From an uncultured Oscillospiraceae bacterium (GTDB lineage: Bacteria > Bacillota > Clostridia > Oscillospirales > Acutalibacteraceae), in NCBI GenBank assembly GCA_905193585.1, contig CAJJPG010000096.1:1-6882 (forward strand): a stretch of DNA of 6,882 nt, written 5' to 3'. Position 1 is the first letter of the stretch; each line of letters starts with the position of its first letter. Positions 1 through 5,617 of this stretch are shown here, piece by piece. Position numbers and translations under genes: made by a program. A model generated the notes under the pieces. The model saw only the letters and a list, made by a program, of their open reading frames with translations. It was not told the DNA's origin and ran no database searches.

Positions 1-58
1 TATGGCATCCGGCAGCGGATACACGTCGATTGCCGTGGGATCGCCGTCGATGCGGAAA
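1..58. other. GC-rich segment foreign to the integrase (possible junction or assembly join)
   Basis: These 58 bases are GC-rich while the adjoining integrase DNA is AT-rich. In the integrase frame they give an arginine-rich tail with no family resemblance. In another minus-strand frame, with an ATG at 66-64, they read MFTFRIDGDPTAIDVYPLPDA, which has codon use and composition like a normal protein of a GC-richer gene. I do not recognise that peptide. The simplest readings are a recombination or deletion junction, or a chimeric contig end. Confidence 0.5.
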
Positions 59-1171
59 GTGAACATAAATGTTATAAGTTGTACTTACTTTAGCGTGTCC
101 AAGCATTTGAGCGATGGTTTTTAAATCTATTTTTTTCGCGATAGCCAATGTTGCGAAAGTGTGTCTTAAAACATGAAGCCCGCTATTTTGTATTGAAGTA
201 TTAACTTGTTTTTGAATGGAGTTCAAAGATCTTCGCAAATTTCTACGATTTAAGGGTGTACCAACTGTAGTTATAAACACTCTATCATGGGGAGCTAAGT
301 ATTGACTATTTTTTTCACGGATTTTATTTAATGCATTTATTGCGTGTTGTGTTAAATAGACTGTTCTTTTACCTTTGTTTGTTTTAGGCGTAGATATGAA
401 TTCTTTGGGTTTTTTTCTACCATCGTTAACTTGTATAATTGAAGCAGAAGATGTAACTGTTAGTTTTTTATTTTTTAAATCAATATCTTTCCATTCTAAT
501 GCAGAAGCTTCGCCTATTCTCAGCCCTGTGTATATTAAAAAAATAATTTCATAAATATATGAATTTTTGTCGCCATGTACTACATCAGTATTTTCTGCCA
601 ACTCAAGTATTTTACTTACATCTTTTTCTGTAAGGCATTCAATGTCTTTCGTTTTAGTTGTTACTTGTGATTCTGACGGAATAGATACTAAAGTTAAAGG
701 ATTAAATTTAGTATCGCCTTTAGCAACTGCTGTTTTCAAGCAGTTGTTAATAGTATTATAAGTTTTGATAATGGTTGCTCTTGAATATCCATCAGAAGCT
801 AAAGTATTAATATATCTTTGAAAAATATCAGAGTCTAATTGGCTCATTTGCAACCTTGCTATGTCATAAGGTTCAATACGACTGTGTAAACAATTTTCTA
901 TACCGTTATAGGTTGTCGGCTTTACGGAATTTTTCTTATACAATTCTGCCCATCGTTGAAAATATTCTACGAAAGACATTTTATTAATTGTTGTTTTTTC
1001 AAATGATGTAATGGACTGCTCATATTCTTTTGCCCTTTCTTTGGCAATAGTTTTATTTTTTGCAGTGAATTTTTTATATATCTTCTTGCCATGATTGTCA
1101 GTGCCGTAAAATTTTTGTAAAGTTACTGAACCACTTTTATTATAAATAAAAGTTCCATCACCGTATGCCAT
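1..1171 (-). CDS. Tyrosine recombinase (phage/ICE-type integrase), 3' end abnormal, runs off window
   Basis: The protein catalyses site-specific integration and excision of a mobile element. The minus-strand frame is open from ATG at 1171 to base 1 (390 codons, no stop). Residues 1-60 resemble the AP2-like arm-binding domain of Tn916/phage integrases (DGTFIYNKSGSVTLQKFYG). Residues about 65-160 are the SAM-like core-binding domain. Residues about 175-371 are the catalytic domain, with R218 (TGLRIGE), probable K263 (TPKTNKGKR), H333 and R336 (GLHVLRH), H359 (LGHAKV) and nucleophile Y369 (NIYVH). AAGGGG seven bases upstream supports the start. After H371 (base 59) the residues stop looking like an integrase (FPHRRRSHGN...) and the DNA becomes GC-rich, so the true last 10-20 residues appear to be missing. 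The gene is markedly AT-rich compared with greA/lysS, as expected for acquired DNA. Family assignment is firm; the element type (prophage, ICE or island) cannot be told. Confidence 0.93.
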   Translation of the reverse strand, partial: MAYGDGTFIYNKSGSVTLQKFYGTDNHGKKIYKKFTAKNKTIAKERAKEYEQSITSFEKTTINKMSFVEYFQRWAELYKKNSVKPTTYNGIENCLHSRIEPYDIARLQMSQLDSDIFQRYINTLASDGYSRATIIKTYNTINNCLKTAVAKGDTKFNPLTLVSIPSESQVTTKTKDIECLTEKDVSKILELAENTDVVHGDKNSYIYEIIFLIYTGLRIGEASALEWKDIDLKNKKLTVTSSASIIQVNDGRKKPKEFISTPKTNKGKRTVYLTQHAINALNKIREKNSQYLAPHDRVFITTVGTPLNRRNLRRSLNSIQKQVNTSIQNSGLHVLRHTFATLAIAKKIDLKTIAQMLGHAKVSTTYNIYVHFPHRRRSHGNRRVSAAGCH

Positions 1172-1222
1172 TTATAATCCCCTTGTGTTATAAATTTATA
1201 TATATATTCTTTTAACAACAAT

Positions 1223-1251
1223 ATTATATCACTGCTCTTCAGAATTGTAAA
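1223..1251 (-). promoter_or_regulatory. Putative integrase promoter (sigma-A type, extended -10)
   Basis: On the minus strand, TTTACA (1251-1246) and TATAAT (1228-1223) are separated by 17 bp. A TGA directly before the -10 gives the extended TGnTATAAT form. It would start transcription near 1216, leaving a leader of about 45 nt before the integrase ATG at 1171. Confidence 0.7.
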
Positions 1252-1257
1252 GTCAAA

Positions 1258-1281
1258 ATCGCATACTTTATCGCATACTTC
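1258..1281. repeat. 12-bp tandem repeat next to the integrase promoter
   Basis: Two copies of ATCGCATACTT[T/C] lie head to tail (1258-1269 and 1270-1281, one mismatch at the last base). They sit 6 bp upstream of the integrase -35 box. Such short iterated direct repeats beside an integrase gene are typical of arm-type sites bound by the integrase N-terminal domain, or of excisionase or repressor sites. That role is inferred from position only. Confidence 0.6.
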
Positions 1282-1351
1282 AAAGATAATTTGATACTAT
1301 TAGACGCCACTAAATGCCATTTTAATATTATTTTTTAGACAACTATACGAA

Positions 1352-1394
1352 CAAAAAAATTCTCTGAAACCCTTTATTTATGCGGGTTTCAGAG
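1352..1394 (-). terminator. Rho-independent terminator of the tRNA-Thr gene
   Basis: An 11-bp perfect inverted repeat, CTCTGAAACCC (1362-1372) and GGGTTTCAGAG (1384-1394), flanks an 11-nt loop. On the minus strand the stem is followed by AATTTTTTTG (1361-1352), a classic U-tract. It begins 12 nt beyond the encoded CCA of the tRNA and would end its transcript before the integrase gene. Confidence 0.85.
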
Positions 1395-1405
1395 GATTTT
1401 GAAAC

Positions 1406-1481
<76 letters not shown>

Positions 1482-1502
1482 ATTCGTATTTGCGACTTTA
1501 TA

Positions 1503-1531
1503 AGTATACGATAAAACGCGGAAAATGTCAA
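1503..1531 (-). promoter_or_regulatory. tRNA-Thr promoter (sigma-A type)
   Basis: On the minus strand a perfect TTGACA (1531-1526) is followed after 17 bp by TATACT (1508-1503), placing the start about 15 nt upstream of tRNA base 1 (1481). It diverges from the greA promoter, with about 70 bp between the two -35 boxes. Confidence 0.85.
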
Positions 1532-1601
1532 GTAAAATTTTCACTGTTTTTATGCTTTTAAAATCCGGTTTCATAAATTGGTAAAATTAATATTCTTTTT
1601 C

Positions 1602-1630
1602 TTGACATAAGTCGGCAAAAATTATATAAT
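1602..1630 (+). promoter_or_regulatory. greA-lysS promoter, exact sigma-A consensus
   Basis: TTGACA (1602-1607) and TATAAT (1625-1630) are exact consensus hexamers with the optimal 17-bp spacer. Transcription would begin near 1637, giving a leader of about 55 nt before greA. Confidence 0.9.
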
Positions 1631-1644
1631 AATGTTTATATGGG

Positions 1645-1659
1645 TTCTGCACGGCAGAA
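1645..1659 (+). promoter_or_regulatory. Small hairpin in the greA leader
   Basis: TTCTGC (1645-1650) and GCAGAA (1654-1659) form a 6-bp stem with a 3-nt loop close to the predicted mRNA 5' end. It lies 18 nt ahead of the ribosome binding site and does not mask it. It may be a 5'-stabilising stem, or an initially transcribed hairpin relevant to transcript cleavage by GreA; neither role is shown. No larger riboswitch-like structure is visible in the leader. Confidence 0.35.
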
Positions 1660-1691
1660 TTTCATTTATTTTTATATGAGGTGGTTTTCTT

Positions 1692-2165
1692 ATGGCAAAA
1701 GTAATTAAAATTACCGATGACGGACTGAAAAAGCTCGAAGAAGAGCTTGAATATCTTAAAACGGAAGGCAGAGCGGATATTGCCGAAAAAATCAAGGTTG
1801 CCCGCGGCTACGGCGACCTTTCGGAAAACAGCGAATACGATGAGGCGAAAAACGAGCAGGCGAAAATTGAGGCGCGTATAGTTGAAATTGAGGCTATGCT
1901 CAAAAATGTTGAGATAATCGAAGACGTTAAGGGCAACGCAAAATCCGTTGTTGTCGGCGTTAAAGTAAAGGTGCTTGACGAAGAGTACGGCGACGAATGC
2001 GAATACCGCGTTGTCGGCTCTACCGAGGCAGACCCCAGAAACGGCAAAATATCGGACGAATCCCCCGTTGGCAAGGCATTACTTGGCAAAAAAATCGGTG
2101 AAGAGGTTATAGTTGAAGCCCCCGGCGGAGAATTCAAACTTAAAATTTTAGGCATTTCAAGATAA
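1692..2165 (+). CDS. greA: Transcription elongation factor GreA
   Basis: GreA binds the RNA polymerase secondary channel and stimulates cleavage of backtracked transcripts, releasing arrested elongation complexes. The 157-residue length matches the family (about 158). Residues 1-75 form the N-terminal antiparallel coiled coil. The signature GDLSENSEYDEAK (41-53) at its tip carries acidic D42 and E45, which coordinate the catalytic Mg2+ with the polymerase. Residues about 80-157 are the FKBP-like C-terminal domain, with the conserved ISDESPVGKALLGKKIG stretch. GAGGTGG at 1678-1684, 7 nt from the ATG, supports the start. It is first in an apparent operon with lysS (48-bp gap, no terminator between), an arrangement common in Clostridia. 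No anomalies are seen. Confidence 0.98.
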   Translation: MAKVIKITDDGLKKLEEELEYLKTEGRADIAEKIKVARGYGDLSENSEYDEAKNEQAKIEARIVEIEAMLKNVEIIEDVKGNAKSVVVGVKVKVLDEEYGDECEYRVVGSTEADPRNGKISDESPVGKALLGKKIGEEVIVEAPGGEFKLKILGISR

Positions 2166-2183
2166 AAAAGACGTTTAATATTC

Positions 2184-2197
2184 GCCGCTTATGCGGC
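2184..2197 (+). promoter_or_regulatory. Short GC hairpin between greA and lysS
   Basis: GCCGC-TTAT-GCGGC forms a 5-bp GC-rich stem. It has no T-tract after it and lies 5 nt ahead of the lysS AGGAG (2203-2207). It is too weak and badly placed to be an intrinsic terminator. It could stabilise the processed lysS message or tune translation; this is a guess from position. Confidence 0.3.
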
Positions 2198-2213
2198 AGA
2201 AAAGGAGTAGCTT

Positions 2214-3707
2214 ATGGCGCAGAACAACACCGCTAATACCGAGCAGGACCTTAACGAAATATTGAGATTAAGGCGTGAAAAGCTCGCCGCTTTAAAGGAA
2301 GCGGGCAACGACCCGTATACGGTAACAAAATACGATTTTGATTCCGATTCCGAAACCATTAAAAATAATTATGACGAGTTTGAGGGCAAAACCGTAAAAA
2401 TTGCGGGCAGAATTATGTCGCGCAGAATAATGGGCAAGGCAAGCTTTGTGGGTCTTGCCGATTGCAGCGGTAAAATTCAGCTCTATGTTCGCCGTGACGA
2501 CGTAGGTGAGGAAGAATATGCCGCGTTTAAAAAGTGGGATATAGGCGATATTATCGGCGTTGAGGGCTTTGTTTTCAAAACCCAGACAGGCGAAATTTCG
2601 GTTCATTCAACGGATATTTCGCTGCTTTCAAAGTCTCTGCTGCCCCTGCCCGAAAAGTTCCACGGCTTAAAGGATACCGACACAAGGTACCGCCAGCGCT
2701 ATGTTGACCTTATAGTAAACCCCGAGGTTAAGGACACGTTTTATAAGCGCTCGCAAATAATGAAGGAAATACGCGCTTTTCTTGACGCAAGGGGCTTTAC
2801 CGAGGTTGACACCCCTATACTCCTGCCGCTTGAAATAGGCGCTGCGGCGCGCCCCTTTAAAACCCACCACAATACGCTGGATATGGATATGTACCTGCGC
2901 ATTGAAACCGAGCTTTACCTTAAAAGGCTTATAGTGGGCGGTATGCACCGCGTTTACGAGGTGGGACGCATTTTCCGCAACGAGGGTATGGACACAAAGC
3001 ACAACCCCGAATTTACAACGGTTGAGCTGTATCAGGCGTTTACCGATTTCCACGGTATAATGGACTTAGTGGAAGAAATGAACAAGCAGATAGCGCTTAA
3101 CGTATGCGGCAGCACCGTTATAACATATCAGGGCAAGGAAATTGATATGGGTCACTGGGAGCGCCTTACAATGGTAGAGGCGGTTAAAAAATATTCCGGT
3201 GCGGATTATAACGACTGGAAATCGGACGAGGACGCGCGCGAGTGCGCAAAGGCTCTGCACGTTGAGGTGGATGAAAAAGCCACAAAGGGCACTGTTTTAG
3301 CCGAACTTTTCGACGCGTTTGTTGAGGATAAGTTAATACAGCCTACCTTTATTTACGATTACCCGGTTGAAAACAGCCCACTTGCAAAAAGAAAGCCTGA
3401 CGACCCCGCATTTACCGAGCGTTTTGAGTATTTTATAAACGCTATGGAATTCGGCAACGCTTTTTCAGAGCTTAACGACCCGATTGACCAAAAGGAACGC
3501 TTTGAAAAGCAGGTTGCCGCAAAATTGGCTGAAGACCCGGATTGCAGCGCCGAGGTTGATTATGACTATATAACCGCGCTTGAATACGGTATGCCACCCA
3601 CAGGCGGCTTGGGCTTCGGTGTTGACCGGCTTGTAATGCTGCTTACCGACAGCCCGTCTATAAGAGACGTTCTCCTGTTCCCGACAATGAAGCCGCTTGA
3701 TAAATAA
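2214..3707 (+). CDS. lysS: Lysyl-tRNA synthetase, class II
   Basis: The cytoplasmic homodimer charges tRNA-Lys with lysine using ATP. The 497 residues compare with 505 in E. coli. After a short N-terminal helix, residues about 58-140 form the OB-fold anticodon-binding domain (VKIAGRIMSRR...ADCSGKIQLYV). Residues about 155-497 form the class II catalytic core: motif 1 around 185-205 (FLDARGFTEVDTPIL), motif 2 around 246-275 (RIFRNEGMDTKHNPEFTTVE, with R255) and motif 3 around 464-490 (GLGFGVDRLVMLLTD, with R472). Likely lysine-site residues are E233, E271, Y273 and the N415/F417/E419 set in NAFSELNDP. The segment between motifs 1 and 2 reads PLEIGAAARPF and RIETELYLKR, where E. coli has a GGA-type loop and RIAPELYLKR. 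AGGAG 6 nt upstream supports the ATG. No T-box leader is present; the gene probably relies on the greA promoter. Confidence 0.98.
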   Translation: MAQNNTANTEQDLNEILRLRREKLAALKEAGNDPYTVTKYDFDSDSETIKNNYDEFEGKTVKIAGRIMSRRIMGKASFVGLADCSGKIQLYVRRDDVGEEEYAAFKKWDIGDIIGVEGFVFKTQTGEISVHSTDISLLSKSLLPLPEKFHGLKDTDTRYRQRYVDLIVNPEVKDTFYKRSQIMKEIRAFLDARGFTEVDTPILLPLEIGAAARPFKTHHNTLDMDMYLRIETELYLKRLIVGGMHRVYEVGRIFRNEGMDTKHNPEFTTVELYQAFTDFHGIMDLVEEMNKQIALNVCGSTVITYQGKEIDMGHWERLTMVEAVKKYSGADYNDWKSDEDARECAKALHVEVDEKATKGTVLAELFDAFVEDKLIQPTFIYDYPVENSPLAKRKPDDPAFTERFEYFINAMEFGNAFSELNDPIDQKERFEKQVAAKLAEDPDCSAEVDYDYITALEYGMPPTGGLGFGVDRLVMLLTDSPSIRDVLLFPTMKPLDK

Positions 3708-3717
3708 AGGCTCAATA

Positions 3718-3750
3718 AACGGGCAGTCCCTTAACGGGATTGCCCGTTTT
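3718..3750 (+). terminator. Terminator after lysS
   Basis: AACGGGCAGTCCC (3718-3730) and GGGATTGCCCGTT (3736-3748) form a 13-bp stem with one G-U pair and a 5-nt loop. The T-run is short (3747-3750), so readthrough into the MATE gene 41 bp further on is plausible. Confidence 0.85.
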
Positions 3751-3791
3751 CAAACCAAAAAACAGGACACTAAAGAAACGGAGATTTAAAA

Positions 3792-5192
3792 GTGCTTAAA
3801 AAATATATCGGTAATAAAGCGTTTTACAGAATGGCTCTTACCGTTGCCCTGCCGATGATGATTCAAAACGCAGTGACGAATTTCGTCAGCCTGCTCGATA
3901 ACATTATGGTCGGGCGGGTAGGAACTCTGCAAATGACGGGCGTTTCGGTTGTTAATCAGCTGTTGTTTGTGTATAATCTTTGCGTTTTCGGCGCGGTTGC
4001 GGGAGCGGGAATTTTCACCGCCCAGTTTTACGGGCAAAAGGATGATGAAGGCATACGCCAGACCTTCCGCTTTAAAATACTTATATGTGCCGTTATTACG
4101 GCTGTAGGCGTTTCAATTCTGCTTATAAGGGGCAACAGTCTTATAGGTCTGTATCTTCGCGGAGAAGCAACCGCCGACGAGCGCGCCGCGGCGCTCGGCT
4201 ACGGGCTTGACTATTTAGCCGTTATGCTTATAGGGCTTATACCGTTCACATTTAATAACGCATATGCCTCTTCAATGCGCGAAACAGGGCAAACGGTTGT
4301 GCCTATGGTTGCGGGGCTGGTTGCCGTGGCGGTTAATATGTCCTTAAACTATGTGCTTATTTTCGGTAAATTAGGTATGCCGGTATTAGGCGTTAAGGGC
4401 GCGGCTATTGCAACCGTAATCTCGCGTTATGCGGAGCTTGCGGTCAATGCCGTTTGGCTGCACAGCCACAGCAAGCGTTACCCGTATATCCGCAGGGTGT
4501 ACCGCTCGGTGCATATTGCCCTGCCGCTGCTTAAAAAGATTGCCGTTAAGGGTATGCCGCTCTTATTTAACGAAGCGCTTTGGTCGGCAAGCGTAGCCGT
4601 GCTTAACCAGTGCTACTCCACACGCGGTCTTACCGTCGTAGCGGCAAATAACATAGCCTCTACCCTATGGAATCTTTTCTCGGTATGCTTTATTTCGCTC
4701 GGCAGCGCCACGGGAATTATTATAGGGCAAATGCTCGGCGCGGGTAAATTGGCAGAAGAGGTGCGCGATTGCGACCGCAAGCTGATTGCGTTTTCCGTTA
4801 CATCCTGCGCCGCTTTCGGGCTTGCCATGGCGGCGGTATCAGGCGTGTTCCCGCTTATTTACAAAACCGATAGTTCCGTGCGCTCGCTTGCAACCGCGCT
4901 TATTTGCATAAATGCGGTTATCATGCCGTTTAACGCCTACGCGAACGTTTCCTATTTCACCCTGCGTTCAGGCGGGAAAACGCTTTCCACCCTGCTGTTT
5001 GACAGCTGCTTTGTGTGGGTAGTAAGCGTGCCTATCGCTTTCACGCTGAGCCGATTTACAAATATACCTATTCTCCCTCTTTACGCCATATGTCAGGGCG
5101 CGGAAATTCTTAAATGCGTTATAGGCTACTTTATGCTGAAGAGCGGCAGCTGGATAAACAATATGGTAGTAAGTAATCCCGAAAATCAATAA
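3792..5192 (+). CDS. MATE family efflux transporter
   Basis: This inner-membrane secondary transporter of the multidrug and toxic compound extrusion family would export organic compounds in exchange for Na+ or H+; its substrate cannot be read from sequence. The 466 residues fit the usual 440-480. About twelve hydrophobic segments are visible: roughly 13-35, 55-77, 95-114, 138-158, 168-191, 198-223, 256-275, 286-312, 331-353, 366-386, 400-419 and 425-449, consistent with two six-helix halves. The first helix has the typical ALPMMIQNAVTNFVSLLDN pattern, including D36, and the first cytoplasmic loop has AGAGIFTAQFYGQKD (70-84). The start is GTG with a weak cGGAG at 3780-3783, 8 nt upstream; the next in-frame ATG (codon 14) would cut into the first helix. 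It lies 84 bp after lysS beyond a terminator, with no convincing promoter between, so expression may depend on readthrough. NorM/DinF-type subfamily placement is uncertain. Confidence 0.93.
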   Translation: MLKKYIGNKAFYRMALTVALPMMIQNAVTNFVSLLDNIMVGRVGTLQMTGVSVVNQLLFVYNLCVFGAVAGAGIFTAQFYGQKDDEGIRQTFRFKILICAVITAVGVSILLIRGNSLIGLYLRGEATADERAAALGYGLDYLAVMLIGLIPFTFNNAYASSMRETGQTVVPMVAGLVAVAVNMSLNYVLIFGKLGMPVLGVKGAAIATVISRYAELAVNAVWLHSHSKRYPYIRRVYRSVHIALPLLKKIAVKGMPLLFNEALWSASVAVLNQCYSTRGLTVVAANNIASTLWNLFSVCFISLGSATGIIIGQMLGAGKLAEEVRDCDRKLIAFSVTSCAAFGLAMAAVSGVFPLIYKTDSSVRSLATALICINAVIMPFNAYANVSYFTLRSGGKTLSTLLFDSCFVWVVSVPIAFTLSRFTNIPILPLYAICQGAEILKCVIGYFMLKSGSWINNMVVSNPENQ

Positions 5193-5194
5193 AT

Positions 5195-5244
5195 GCGCAA
5201 AAAAAACCGAGACAGGGTAAAATACCCATCTCGGTTTTTTGCGC
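5195..5244. terminator. Bidirectional terminator shared by MATE and abrB-like genes
   Basis: CCGAGA (5207-5212) pairs with TCTCGG (5229-5234), and an inner GGGTA/TACCC stem (5215-5219 with 5223-5227) caps it with a 3-nt loop. Flanks are A8 (5199-5206) on the left and T6 (5235-5240) on the right, so each strand has a U-tract after the stem. The outermost GCGC/GCGC pair (5195-5198 with 5241-5244) lies 2 bp from the MATE stop and directly abuts the abrB-like stop. Confidence 0.9.
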
Positions 5245-5505
5245 TTATTCTTCGGTTTCGCGTAATTCGTCAAGCTTGCTTATGCAATTTTTGCAAACCG
5301 TATATCCGCCGAACTGTACACTGTCTGCCAATGAATCGCAGAAAATACAGGTGGGCTGATACTTTTTCAGAATAATTTTGTCATCTTCCATATAGATTTC
5401 AAAACTATCAACATCATTCTCGACTTTAAGTAATTTGCGGATTTCTTTCGGTATTACGACACGTCCCATTTTGTCGACCGGTCTGACTATTCCGGTTGAT
5501 TTCAT
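5245..5505 (-). CDS. AbrB/SpoVT-type transcriptional regulator with CxxC tail
   Basis: This is a small DNA-binding regulator of the AbrB/MazE/SpoVT swapped-hairpin family, 86 residues from the ATG at 5505. Residues 1-48 are the DNA-binding beta domain with the family core KSTGIVRPVDKMGRVVIPKE, then EIYMEDDKIILKKY. Residues 53-74 hold C53, C56, C71 and C74 (CxxC-x14-CxxC), which look like a small zinc ribbon; this tail is common in clostridial paralogues. A GTG nine bases upstream lies inside the ribosome binding site, so ATG 5505 is preferred. It has its own consensus promoter overlapped by an inverted repeat and shares a terminator with the convergent MATE gene. Targets are unknown; related proteins act in growth-phase or sporulation control. 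It is not MazE, as no mazF-like toxin is adjacent. Confidence 0.93.
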   Translation of the reverse strand: MKSTGIVRPVDKMGRVVIPKEIRKLLKVENDVDSFEIYMEDDKIILKKYQPTCIFCDSLADSVQFGGYTVCKNCISKLDELRETEE

Positions 5506-5511
5506 TAATAA

Positions 5512-5519
5512 CACCCCCT
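5512..5519 (-). promoter_or_regulatory. Ribosome binding site that fixes the abrB-like start
   Basis: The minus strand reads AGGGGGTG (5519-5512), then TTATTA, then ATG at 5505: a strong site with 6-nt spacing. The in-frame GTG at 5514-5512 overlaps this site, has no ribosome binding site of its own, and would add only three residues (MLL). Confidence 0.85.
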
Positions 5520-5529
5520 GACAGAGAGT

Positions 5530-5558
5530 ATTATACCATTAATTAATCAAAATGTCAA
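5530..5558 (-). promoter_or_regulatory. Promoter of the abrB-like gene, exact sigma-A consensus
   Basis: On the minus strand TTGACA (5558-5553) and TATAAT (5535-5530) are exact, with a 17-bp spacer. Transcription would start near 5523, only about 18 nt upstream of the ATG, so the leader is little more than the ribosome binding site. The spacer contains the palindrome ATTAATTAAT (5538-5547). Confidence 0.9.
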
Positions 5559-5570
5559 GATTAGACATTT
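5550..5570. promoter_or_regulatory. Inverted repeat over the -35 box of the abrB-like gene (candidate operator)
   Basis: AAATGTC (5550-5556) and GACATTT (5564-5570) are perfect 7-bp arms separated by 7 bp. The left arm covers most of the -35 hexamer, so a dimeric protein bound here would compete with RNA polymerase. Autoregulation is common among AbrB-type regulators, but the binding protein is not known here. The arms do not precede a T-tract, so a terminator is unlikely. Confidence 0.45.
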
Positions 5571-5617
5571 AAAAGTAATACAAATAAAAATTAAATACAT
5601 TAATTACTGCTGATTTT

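Noticed and set aside
567..761. Open frame of 64 codons on the plus strand
   Set aside because: It is antisense to the core-binding/catalytic part of the integrase, has no ribosome binding site and no protein-like family pattern.
1631..1691. Riboswitch or T-box in the greA-lysS leader
   Set aside because: The leader is only about 55 nt, with one 6-bp stem and no specifier loop, antiterminator or terminator pair.
1808..2155. Open frame of 115 codons antisense to greA
   Set aside because: It is a serine/threonine-rich mirror of greA codons with no ribosome binding site; shadow of a certain gene.
2667..3053. Open frame of 128 codons antisense to lysS (also 2292-2606 and 3066-3260)
   Set aside because: All lie opposite conserved LysRS domains and lack start signals; shadows caused by codon bias.
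3786..4037. Antisense frames inside the MATE gene (also 4613-4828 and 4968-5273)
   Set aside because: They are complementary to helices of a clear transporter, and the last one also spans the terminator; no independent support.
5193..5375. Plus-strand frame of 60 codons starting right after the MATE stop
   Set aside because: It reads through the bidirectional terminator and antisense to the CxxC tail of the AbrB-like gene; basic, low-complexity composition.
5245..5617. Toxin-antitoxin pair based on the AbrB/MazE-like fold
   Set aside because: No small toxin ORF overlaps or adjoins it; the CxxC...CxxC tail and lone promoter fit a SpoVT/AbrB-type regulator.
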